From assembly GCA_002345215.1 (NCBI GenBank), contig DDVH01000055.1, positions 71,983 through 78,109 of the forward strand: DNA of 6,127 nt, given 5' to 3'. Below the pieces are notes generated by a model. That model was not told where the DNA came from. It saw only the letters and a program-made list of their open reading frames with translations, and did no database searches. The position numbers and the translations under genes were made by a program. Source of the stretch: Anaerolineales bacterium UBA2317. GTDB taxonomy: Bacteria > Chloroflexota > Anaerolineae > Anaerolineales > Villigracilaceae. Positions 1 to 5,912 of this stretch are shown one piece after another (the stretch's first letter is position 1; the number at the start of each line of letters is the position of its first letter).

Positions 1-817
1 TTTATATGGACGTGGTTCAGTGGATGCCAAAGGTCCGCTGGCGTGTTTTGTGGATGCGGTTGCAAAAGTTGGAGTCAAAGATGACTGGCAGTTTGTTGTC
101 ATTGGAGCGGTAGAAGAAGAACGCGATTCAGAAGGGGCGAGATATGTTGCAACGAAATACAATCCAAATTTTGCAATCATCGGTGAGCCGAATCATTGGG
201 ATAGAATCGCTTTGGGATATAAAGGTAGTGCTTGGGCAAATGTCATTGTTAAACGCGAACAGACTCATACGGCAAGTGGAGAAGAAACTGCGGCAGAAGT
301 TGCAGTGGAGATTTGGTTAAAAATCAAAGCCTATGTGAATCAATTCAATGAAGATAAGAAAAGAGTCTTTGATCAGCTCTTACTTACTTTACGTGGAATT
401 GATTCAAGTCAAGATGGGTTTGAGCAAAAAGCAATACTCAAAGTCGGAGTCCGCTTGCCTGTGGAAGTGTCACCAGATGATTGGTATATAAAGTTAAATG
501 AAATTGCCGAAGGTGCAAATGTTGAAAGAACAGGATTTGCTATCCCTGCGTGGAAGTGTGAGAAAAATACGTCCCTAGTAAGATGTTTCTTAAGTGCAAT
601 CAGGTCACAGGGCGGAGAGCCGCGCTTTGTCTATAAAACGGGAACCGCGGATTTAAACATCGTCGCGCCTGTATGGAAATGTCCAGCAGTGGTGTATGGT
701 CCAGGAGATTCGACGTTGGATCATACGCCGAATGAGCATATTGAGTTGGAAGAGTATGCAAAATCTGTGGTTGTGTTGAGTGAAACATTGAAAAAATTAA
801 CATCCCCCACGCAGTAA
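1..817 (+). CDS. lysK: LysK-like M20 metallohydrolase, 5' end missing
   Basis: This is the C-terminal ~271 residues of an M20-family zinc hydrolase of the LysK/ArgE/DapE group. LysK releases lysine (or ornithine) from the LysW amino-group carrier protein in the cytoplasm, the last step of the AAA lysine pathway. The frame is open to the left edge, and the first visible codons read LYGRGSVDAKGP, the M20 motif carrying the bridging metal Asp (codon 23-25). The GTG at 20 lies inside this motif, so it is not the start; the first metal motif (HxD) and roughly 70-90 residues are off-window. Next come the catalytic/metal Glu cluster GAVEEERDSEGA (near base 113), GEPNHWDRIALGYKG (near 185), a dimerisation-domain His in QTHTAS (near 266), and the C-terminal metal His in GPGDSTLDHTPNEH (His codon 722-724). 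The YKG and LDHTPNEH wording favours LysK over ArgE or DapE. Ornithine rather than lysine specificity cannot be excluded. The neighbouring operon appears unrelated. Confidence 0.88.
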   Translation, partial: LYGRGSVDAKGPLACFVDAVAKVGVKDDWQFVVIGAVEEERDSEGARYVATKYNPNFAIIGEPNHWDRIALGYKGSAWANVIVKREQTHTASGEETAAEVAVEIWLKIKAYVNQFNEDKKRVFDQLLLTLRGIDSSQDGFEQKAILKVGVRLPVEVSPDDWYIKLNEIAEGANVERTGFAIPAWKCEKNTSLVRCFLSAIRSQGGEPRFVYKTGTADLNIVAPVWKCPAVVYGPGDSTLDHTPNEHIELEEYAKSVVVLSETLKKLTSPTQ

Positions 818-819
818 AG

Positions 820-1500
820 TTAAGCGCGACTCAAAACCACCCATACAGCCCTTGTCGGCTGGTTAGTTTTATTCACCAAACGATGTGGCGTAGTAGACTC
901 AAAAATAATACTATCGCCAGCATTTAATGTATACGATTCAAAACCTAATTCAACAACAAGTTCTCCTTCTAAAATTAAACCAAACTCTCTACCTTCATGA
1001 TGAGACATATTGTCGCCAGACATCGCTTGGGGTTCGTATGTAATTTCAAGAAACTCAGCCCCGCTTTCTGCAAGTGCAGTGAGGCGAGACCACGTCACCC
1101 CGCCTTTTAACTGAATCACAGGTCGAGTCCCTGCATGAACAATAGATGATGATTGTGTACGAGGTGGAAATTCTTTCAGGACTTCTGCAACCCCTTTTAG
1201 TTTTGCATCTCGCATTTCACTAGCTGTCATTTCCCCAATAGGTCCATTCAATGTATTTTCTGAAGAATTGCTATCATTTTCCTCAGGGAAAAAATAATCA
1301 ATCGAAACATTCAATGCCGAAGCAATGCTATATAGCGAACGTACCGATGGAAATACTTTCCCCGTTTCAATCTGACTCAACATACTTGCACTAATTTCTG
1401 CCTTGTCTGCCAAATCGCGCAAGCTCATTTCATGCTCTTGCCGAATGGCGCGCAGTTTCTCTCCAATTGCTCGTGCCTGATGAGGGGTAGAGTCAGTCAT
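820..1500 (-). CDS. XRE-family HTH regulator with C-terminal cupin sensor domain
   Basis: This 226-residue cytoplasmic DNA-binding protein probably controls the divergent operon and itself. Residues ~13-67 are an XRE/Cro-type helix-turn-helix: SLRDLADKAEISASMLSQIE has the classic helix-turn-recognition-helix layout, and PSVRSLYSIASALNVSIDYF is its usual continuation. Residues ~72-120 form a polar linker. Residues ~145-222 are a cupin barrel: motif 1 is SHHEGREFGLILEGEL (His167, His168, Glu172) and motif 2 is GDSIIFESTTPHRLVN (His206). These are the usual metal or ligand-binding positions. The architecture is that of PuuR/SutR-type regulators, which sense small catabolic substrates. The ATG at 1500 is chosen because the HTH begins about 13 residues later and a GAGGTGA site precedes it (1504-1510); the next internal Met would cut the HTH. 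The effector is unknown. The gene converges on the hydrolase with 2 bp between stop codons. Confidence 0.93.
   Translation of the reverse strand: MTDSTPHQARAIGEKLRAIRQEHEMSLRDLADKAEISASMLSQIETGKVFPSVRSLYSIASALNVSIDYFFPEENDSNSSENTLNGPIGEMTASEMRDAKLKGVAEVLKEFPPRTQSSSIVHAGTRPVIQLKGGVTWSRLTALAESGAEFLEITYEPQAMSGDNMSHHEGREFGLILEGELVVELGFESYTLNAGDSIIFESTTPHRLVNKTNQPTRAVWVVLSRA
846..873 (+). terminator. weak candidate terminator for the LysK-like gene
   Basis: A 5-bp stem CAGCC/GGCTG (846-850 with 857-861) with a 6-nt loop is followed by the U-rich stretch GTTAGTTTTATT. It lies 29 bp after the hydrolase stop codon and inside the 3' end of the opposing regulator gene. The stem is short and the U-run is interrupted, so this is only a candidate. 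I see no better hairpin plus T-run at this convergent junction. Confidence 0.22.
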
Positions 1501-1515
1501 TATTCACCTCAGCCC

Positions 1516-1544
1516 ATTATATTCAATTGTGATAAACACCGCAA
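1516..1544 (-). promoter_or_regulatory. probable sigma70 promoter of the XRE-cupin gene
   Basis: Read on the - strand, TTGCGG (1539-1544) and a perfect TATAAT (1516-1521) are separated by 17 nt. The -35 box matches the TTGACA consensus at only its first three positions. Transcription should start near 1508-1510, only about 8-10 nt before the ATG at 1500, so the Shine-Dalgarno GAGGTGA would sit at the very 5' end of the message. A more distant promoter is possible, but I see no better one. Confidence 0.55.
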
Positions 1545-1582
1545 GCCATTTTGGGGCGAAAAACCTTAAAATTTCCTGTTTT

Positions 1583-1632
1583 TGTTCAGTATTTATTGAC
1601 AAAAAAATTTAATTCAATATAATGTGTTCAGT
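1583..1632 (+). repeat. direct repeat TGTTCAGT, two copies 42 bp apart
   Basis: TGTTCAGT occurs at 1583-1590 and again at 1625-1632. The first copy ends 5 bp before the -35 box. The second begins 1 bp after the -10 box and covers the expected transcription start. The 42-bp offset equals four helical turns, so both copies face the same side of DNA. I found no other exact copy of the octamer in the window by eye. A role as paired operator sites is an inference. Confidence 0.5.
1596..1623 (+). promoter_or_regulatory. consensus sigma70 promoter of the dehydrogenase operon
   Basis: TTGACA (1596-1601) and TATAAT (1618-1623) both match consensus perfectly with a 16-nt A/T-rich spacer. Transcription is expected to start near 1630, giving a leader of about 47 nt before the ATG at 1677. 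A promoter this strong in front of catabolic genes suggests control by repression, and repeated motifs flank and overlap it. Confidence 0.85.
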
Positions 1633-1676
1633 TAAATTAAATACCCTGCAAGTATCCTACTCCGGAGCGTCTCGTA

Positions 1677-2561
1677 ATGGCAAAACTCGGGTTTGTTGGT
1701 TTGGGCTTGATGGGAAGTCGAATCGTAAAGCGTTTGTTAGATGCCGGGCATGAAGTCTATGGCTATAACCGAACGCGGGCAAGGGCTGAATCGCTGATTC
1801 AAGCCGGTATGCGCTGGAAAAATTCACCAAAAGAAGTGGCTCAAGCCGCCGATATCACGCTGAGTATGGTCGCGGATACGGCGGCTTTGTCGTCCATTGT
1901 TGATGGAGATAATGGGATTTTGGCTGGACTCTCCGCTGGGAAAATTTATGTGGATATGAGCACAGTCAGCCCAGAAATTATCCGCCTCACTGCTAGACGT
2001 GTAGCTGATTCGGGTGCGGAGATGTTAGATGCACCTGTATCAGGAAGTGTTTCGGCTGTGGAGGCTGGCACTTTGATTATCTATGTTGGGGGAAGTAAAG
2101 AAGCCTTAGAAAAAGTTCGCCCTGTTTTTGAACAATTGAGTCAAAGAGTTATTTATGTTGGCACAAATGGTCAAGCCGTTTCGATGAAGATTGCTATCAA
2201 TCTCAATATTGCTCCACAACTGATTTCATTATTTGAAGGTGTGTTGCTGGCTGAACGAAGTGGAATTCCGCGTGCCGAAGCATTAGATGGTTTATTGAAC
2301 AGTGTTGTTGCATCTACTGCTATGAAGTATCGGGCACCATTTATTTTGAAAATGCCGGATGAAGTTTGGTTCAGTGCGGCAATGATGAAAAAAGATATTC
2401 AATTGGCTTTGGATTTAGGCAAAGAGTTAGGTGTGACTTTAAAAACTGCTGAACTCGCAAAAGAGATGCTAGACAAAGCAATTGAAATGGGTTGGGGTGA
2501 TGAGGATTTTGCAGTCCTGTTCAGGGTGGTGGAACAACTCTCCCCGAAGAAAGAGGCGTGA
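1677..2561 (+). CDS. NAD(P)-dependent beta-hydroxyacid dehydrogenase (3-hydroxyisobutyrate dehydrogenase family)
   Basis: This 294-residue soluble enzyme, the usual length for the family, oxidises a beta-hydroxy acid or reduces the matching semialdehyde with NAD(P). The N-terminal Rossmann fold opens with GFVGLGLMGSRI (residues 5-16, GxGxMG). Asn31-Arg32-Thr33 after the second strand is a pattern common in NADPH-preferring members. The substrate loop DAPVSG is at 118-123, followed by GTLIIYVGG. The catalytic Lys is Lys171 in SMKIAINLN, with Asn175. A KKD motif at 238-240 completes the active-site signature. The start has GGAG (1664-1667) 9 nt upstream; that site lies within the palindrome CTCCGGAG. 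It is the first gene of the operon, 1 bp from E1 alpha. Tartronate-semialdehyde, succinic-semialdehyde and 3-hydroxyisobutyrate enzymes share these motifs, so the substrate cannot be assigned. Confidence 0.92.
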   Translation: MAKLGFVGLGLMGSRIVKRLLDAGHEVYGYNRTRARAESLIQAGMRWKNSPKEVAQAADITLSMVADTAALSSIVDGDNGILAGLSAGKIYVDMSTVSPEIIRLTARRVADSGAEMLDAPVSGSVSAVEAGTLIIYVGGSKEALEKVRPVFEQLSQRVIYVGTNGQAVSMKIAINLNIAPQLISLFEGVLLAERSGIPRAEALDGLLNSVVASTAMKYRAPFILKMPDEVWFSAAMMKKDIQLALDLGKELGVTLKTAELAKEMLDKAIEMGWGDEDFAVLFRVVEQLSPKKEA

Positions 2562-2562
2562 C

Positions 2563-3564
2563 ATGGCTCAGGCAAAAGCGAAAAAATCTGAAGCTATATC
2601 AAATATCGACCGCGAACAGTGGTTACACATGTATCAACAAATGTTCAAGATTCGCGCATTTGAAGAACAGGTCAATGAGTTATATCAAAGCGCGAAGATG
2701 CCGGGCTTGGCACATTTATATATCGGTGAAGAGGCGATTGCGGTTGGTGTGTGTGAAGCGTTGACGAAAGAAGATTACATCACTAGCACGCATCGCGGAC
2801 ATGGACATTGTTTAGCAAAAGGTGCATCAATAGATAAGATGTTTGCCGAATTACTTGGTAAAGATGCAGGGTATTGTCATGGCAAGGGTGGCTCAATGCA
2901 CATCGCCGACCAAGACACTGGAAACCTCGGTGCAAATGCAATTGTGGGTGGAAGTTCCGCGATTGCAACAGGTGCGGCATTTTCTAGTAAACGATTAGGA
3001 AATGGCAAAGTTGCGGTTTGTTTCTTTGGTGAAGGCGCATTAGGACAGGGACTTGTTTACGAATCAATGAACATGGCGCAGTTATGGAAGTTACCTGTGA
3101 TTTATGTGTGTGAAAATAATTTATACAACGAATACACACATCATTCAGAATCTACGGCGGGTAGTATGAAAGCCCGCGCAGAAGCCTTCGGTTTGTTGAC
3201 GGTAGAAGTAGATGGACAAAATGTTCGTGAAGTTCACGAAACCGCAATCAAACTTGTAGAACGCGCTCGCAAAGGGGAAGGTCCAGCGTTTATGTTGTGT
3301 AACACCTATCGCTATCATGGACATCACGTAGGGGATATTGCTAGAGAATATTACAGACCCAAAGAAGAAGAATTGAAATGGAAAAATGATAACGACCCGC
3401 TCAAGAATTTATCGAGTTGGTTAACTGAAAATGGTTTGGCAGATGCCGGCATTTTTGAGCAAATTGAATCTACAGTTACAAGAGAAGTTGAAGAAGCTGT
3501 CAATTTTGCTTTGAATGCTCCCTTCCCTGCTCCTGAAGAGGTGACGAACCATGTCTATGCCTAA
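2563..3564 (+). CDS. acoA: 2-oxoacid/acetoin dehydrogenase E1 component, alpha subunit (AcoA-like)
   Basis: This 333-residue alpha subunit of a heterotetrameric thiamine-diphosphate E1 decarboxylates or cleaves a 2-oxo substrate and, with E1 beta, transfers the acyl group to E2 lipoyl-lysine. STHRGHGHCLAKG (75-87) and CHGKGGSMHIAD (105-116) are AcoA-style active-site loops. The thiamine-diphosphate motif runs from Gly156-Glu157-Gly158 to Asn185-Asn186 with the normal spacing, but the metal-binding Asp of GDG is Glu here. YRYHGHHVGD (249-258) holds the conserved His and phosphorylation-loop region. The ATG at 2563 is chosen because GAGG (2553-2556) lies 6 nt upstream and it follows the previous stop by 1 bp; the frame is open further upstream but only across the preceding gene. 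The overlap with E1 beta implies translational coupling. Acetoin specificity is suggested by resemblance only; pyruvate or a branched 2-oxoacid remain possible. Confidence 0.92.
   Translation: MAQAKAKKSEAISNIDREQWLHMYQQMFKIRAFEEQVNELYQSAKMPGLAHLYIGEEAIAVGVCEALTKEDYITSTHRGHGHCLAKGASIDKMFAELLGKDAGYCHGKGGSMHIADQDTGNLGANAIVGGSSAIATGAAFSSKRLGNGKVAVCFFGEGALGQGLVYESMNMAQLWKLPVIYVCENNLYNEYTHHSESTAGSMKARAEAFGLLTVEVDGQNVREVHETAIKLVERARKGEGPAFMLCNTYRYHGHHVGDIAREYYRPKEEELKWKNDNDPLKNLSSWLTENGLADAGIFEQIESTVTREVEEAVNFALNAPFPAPEEVTNHVYA
3538..3544 (+). promoter_or_regulatory. ribosome binding site fixing the E1 beta start
   Basis: GAGGTGA lies inside the end of the E1 alpha gene. Its GAGG core is 9 nt before the ATG at 3551 and 15 nt before the alternative ATG at 3557, so 3551 is preferred. 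The same heptamer precedes the regulator gene. Confidence 0.7.
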
Positions 3565-4552
3565 TGCAAATGGACGTGAAATCTTTTACGGCGAAGCAAT
3601 CAAAGAAGCATTAGCCGAAGAACTTCGTCGTGACCCAACTGTGTTCATGCTCGGTGAAGATATCGCCGAAGCAGGCACAACTTTTAAAGTTTTGAACGGA
3701 CTTGTTGATGAATTTGGCAAAGACCGTATTCTTGATACGCCAATCTCTGAACCCGGCTTTACGGGTCTAGCAGTTGGTGCGGCGATGACAGGTTTACGCC
3801 CTGTTGTAGATATTATGTTTGGTGATTTTAGCGGATTGATTTTGGACCAAGTTGCGAATCAAGCCGCGAAGATTCATTACATGTCTGGCGGAAAATTAAA
3901 AGTGCCGATGGTTTTGAGAACAACGATGGGAGCAGGTCGTCGTTCTGCCGCACAACATTCGCAATCATTACAAGCTTGGTACAGTCATATTCCGGGGTTG
4001 AAAGTAATTGTGCCATCTACGCCTTATGATGCTAAAGGTTTAATGAAGAGTGCGATTCGTGATGACAACCCGGTTGTCATTCTCGAAGACAAGATGATGT
4101 ACAAAACGGTCAAGGGATATGTTCCAGAGGAAGAATATGTCGTCCCGATAGGCGTAGCAGATATCAAGCGAGAAGGAAGCGATATTACGTTAATCGCAAC
4201 CAGCAGTATGGTGTATGTCGCATTAGATGCGGCAAAACTTCTTGAAGAAGTCGGCATCAGTGCTGAAGTCGTTGACCCGCGTACTTTAGTTCCACTTGAT
4301 AAGCAAACGTTAGTTGAATCAGTTAAGAAAACCAGCCGCGCCATTGTAATAGATGAAGGCTATGAGCAATATGGTGTAACGGCTGAATTGGCTTCTGTGA
4401 TTGCGGATGAAGCTTTTTATTATCTTGATGCGCCCGTCAAACGCATGGGCGCAATGAATGTTCCGATTCCTTTTTCACCTGCACTCGAAGACCTAACCAT
4501 TCCGAATGCCAAAGGCGTATTCGAAATGGCGAAATCTTTGTGTAACAAATAA
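3551..4552 (+). CDS. acoB: 2-oxoacid/acetoin dehydrogenase E1 component, beta subunit (AcoB-like)
   Basis: This 333-residue beta subunit completes the thiamine-diphosphate E1. Residues ~8-180 are the transketolase pyrimidine-binding domain: FMLGEDIAEAGTTFKV (32-47), TPISEPGFTGLAVGAAM (63-79) with Glu67 as the expected cofactor-activating Glu, and RRSAAQHSQSLQAWYSHIPG (130-149) with conserved His136. Residues ~200-325 form the C-terminal transketolase domain, including VVDPRTLVPLD and VIDEGYEQYGVTAELASVI, and the protein ends in the usual VPIPFSPALED region. Length and motifs are typical throughout and I see no altered key residue. It overlaps the E1 alpha reading frame by 14 bp, consistent with 1:1 coupled synthesis. 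The next gene is not E2 as is usual but an M24 protein; E2 comes 1360 bp later. Confidence 0.94.
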   Translation: MSMPNANGREIFYGEAIKEALAEELRRDPTVFMLGEDIAEAGTTFKVLNGLVDEFGKDRILDTPISEPGFTGLAVGAAMTGLRPVVDIMFGDFSGLILDQVANQAAKIHYMSGGKLKVPMVLRTTMGAGRRSAAQHSQSLQAWYSHIPGLKVIVPSTPYDAKGLMKSAIRDDNPVVILEDKMMYKTVKGYVPEEEYVVPIGVADIKREGSDITLIATSSMVYVALDAAKLLEEVGISAEVVDPRTLVPLDKQTLVESVKKTSRAIVIDEGYEQYGVTAELASVIADEAFYYLDAPVKRMGAMNVPIPFSPALEDLTIPNAKGVFEMAKSLCNK

Positions 4553-4559
4553 TAAACTC

Positions 4560-4566
4560 GGAGGAG
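4560..4566 (+). promoter_or_regulatory. strong ribosome binding site fixing the M24 start
   Basis: GGAGGAG is the strongest Shine-Dalgarno sequence in the operon. Its GGAGG core is 7 nt before the ATG at 4572. This rules out the in-frame ATG at 4506, which lies inside E1 beta. Confidence 0.8.
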
Positions 4567-4571
4567 CCGAT

Positions 4572-5903
4572 ATGCCAATCAAAACATTTGGAACGATGGG
4601 GGTAGATTGGGAAGAACGCGTCCACTTTGACCGCTTACGTCATGAGCGACTCATGCGTATCAAAGCAGAATTAAAAAAATCCAATATTGGTGCTTTGTTA
4701 TGTTTTGACATGGCAAACATTCGTTACATCACAAATACAACAATTGGCACATGGGCAATTGATAAACTTGGTCGCTTCTGTTTGCTTCCACAAGATACGA
4801 ATCCGATTAATTGGGATTTTGGTATTGCCGCCAAACATCACGATATGTATTGTTCATGGCTCGGTGAAGGAAATTCTCGTGCAGGCATTTCTACATTGCG
4901 CGGTGCTATGCCTCCCGGCGCAAAACGTGCAGAAGATGTGGCACGAAAAATCCGCATTGAATTGGAAGAACGTGGCTTGCATAAAGAACCTTTGGGTGTT
5001 GATGTAATTGAACCTCCTGTTTTGTTTGCTTTACAAAAAGAAGGTATTACGGTTGTAGATGGTCAACAATTAATGCAAGATGCGCGCGTTATCAAAACAC
5101 AAGATGAAATTTTGCTCCTCGCTCAATCTTGTGCATTGGTAGATGCCGCCTATGATGAACTTTATAAGTTTATGCGTCCGGGCGTTCGTGAAAATGAATG
5201 TGTCGGACTCGTCAACAATGTTTTGTATAGTCTCGGTTCTGAACATGTAGAAGGCGTAAATGCAATTTCAGGTGAACGTTGTAGCCCTCACCCACATATT
5301 TTCAGTGACCGTTTACTCCGCCCCGGTGACTTGGCTTTCTTTGACATTTTACATAGTTACATGGGTTATCGCACTTGTTACTATCGCACGCTCGCAGTTG
5401 GTTCTGCTTCACAATCACAAATTGATGCATACAAACGTTGTCGTTATTATCTCGATGCTGCAATTGATGCTATCAAACCCGGCGTGACCACTGCGGATAT
5501 TGTAAAGTTATGGCCCAAAGCTGAAGAGTTTGGCGTAGCAAATGAAGAAATGGCTTTCGCGCTTCAATACGGACATGGAGTTGGTCTTGCCATTTGGGAA
5601 AAACCTGTTTTCAGTCGACTCGTTTCATTTGATAGCCCAGAAGAAATTAAAGAAGGCATGGTCTTCGCACTCGAAACGTATTGGCCCGCATCCGATGGTT
5701 GGTCTGCCGCAAGAATCGAAGAACAACTCGTCGTCACCAAAGATGGATGCGAAGTCATCACTCGCTTCCCTGCCGAACAACTCATGGTGGTTGGTAAAAA
5801 ATATTACACAGCCACGGGTCCACTTTCTGAAACACGCGAAACACAATCTCACAAAAATATTGATTACAGCGGCGTTGATTACGGCGGCGCAGGCTTGCCT
5901 TAA
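4572..5903 (+). CDS. M24 pita-bread protein with altered metal site (aminopeptidase P/creatinase/DddP-like)
   Basis: This 443-residue cytoplasmic protein has two domains. Residues ~20-165 are a creatinase-type N-terminal domain (ALLCFDMANIRYITNTT, 41-57). Residues ~180-400 are the M24 fold. Aligning by eye with the five canonical metal ligands gives Asp258 (LAFFDI), Cys269 in GYRTCYYRT where the family has Asp (GYxxDxTRT), His335 (QYGHGVGL), Glu368 (MVFALET) and Glu383 (ARIEEQ). SPHPHIFSD (238-246) sits where the substrate-binding His usually lies. The second active-site His after GHGVG is replaced by the sequence IWEKP. Several M24 proteins are not peptidases: creatinase, ectoine hydrolase and the DMSP lyase DddP. 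The LLCFDMANIRY region and the GHGVGL...W...P stretch resemble DddP as I recall it. A Tyr/Gly-containing tail (~410-443) extends past the fold. The gene is 19 bp after E1 beta and 9 bp before E2, so it is probably co-expressed with the complex. The family is clear; activity and substrate are not. Confidence 0.85.
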   Translation: MPIKTFGTMGVDWEERVHFDRLRHERLMRIKAELKKSNIGALLCFDMANIRYITNTTIGTWAIDKLGRFCLLPQDTNPINWDFGIAAKHHDMYCSWLGEGNSRAGISTLRGAMPPGAKRAEDVARKIRIELEERGLHKEPLGVDVIEPPVLFALQKEGITVVDGQQLMQDARVIKTQDEILLLAQSCALVDAAYDELYKFMRPGVRENECVGLVNNVLYSLGSEHVEGVNAISGERCSPHPHIFSDRLLRPGDLAFFDILHSYMGYRTCYYRTLAVGSASQSQIDAYKRCRYYLDAAIDAIKPGVTTADIVKLWPKAEEFGVANEEMAFALQYGHGVGLAIWEKPVFSRLVSFDSPEEIKEGMVFALETYWPASDGWSAARIEEQLVVTKDGCEVITRFPAEQLMVVGKKYYTATGPLSETRETQSHKNIDYSGVDYGGAGLP

Positions 5904-5907
5904 GGAG
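5902..5907 (+). promoter_or_regulatory. ribosome binding site overlapping the M24 stop codon
   Basis: AAGGAG uses the last two bases of the TAA at 5901-5903. Its GGAG core is 5 nt before the TTG at 5913. It supports TTG initiation of E2 and coupling to the M24 gene. Confidence 0.65.
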
Positions 5908-5912
5908 TCACT

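Larger units (their letters stand above)
1515..1624. repeat. 14-nt motif in inverted orientation over both -10 boxes
   Basis: AATTCAATATAATG (+ strand, 1611-1624) and AATTGAATATAATG (- strand, complement of 1515-1528) agree at 13 of 14 positions. Each contains the TATAAT of its promoter, but the identity extends well beyond the hexamer. Matching elements on two divergent promoters suggest a shared operator, most simply for the XRE-cupin protein. Chance similarity of A/T-rich promoter DNA is the alternative. Confidence 0.45.

Noticed and set aside
780..830. Terminator for the regulator using the T-run (- strand) near 790-796
   Set aside because: The only inverted repeat there (CGC/GCG) is three base pairs with a mismatch, too weak to claim.
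1526..1540. Possible CRP site around TTGTGATAAACACC
   Set aside because: Only the left half (TGTGA) matches; the right half TCACA is absent.
2482..2562. Upstream ATG extending E1 alpha by 27 residues
   Set aside because: The extension lies wholly over the preceding dehydrogenase gene and has no E1 alpha-like sequence, while the ATG at 2563 has a well-placed GAGG.
4024..4344. 106-codon open frame on the - strand inside E1 beta
   Set aside because: It is a Ser/Thr/Leu-rich shadow of a highly conserved coding region with no recognisable domain.
4506..4571. Upstream ATG extending the M24 protein by 22 residues
   Set aside because: It overlaps the conserved end of E1 beta in another frame, and the strong GGAGGAG points to 4572.
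4572..5903. Straight annotation as Xaa-Pro aminopeptidase or as DMSP lyase DddP
   Set aside because: The changed metal ligand, altered His motif and operon context weaken the peptidase call. The DddP resemblance is from memory and the DddP Asp-x-Asp pair is not present, so neither name is justified.
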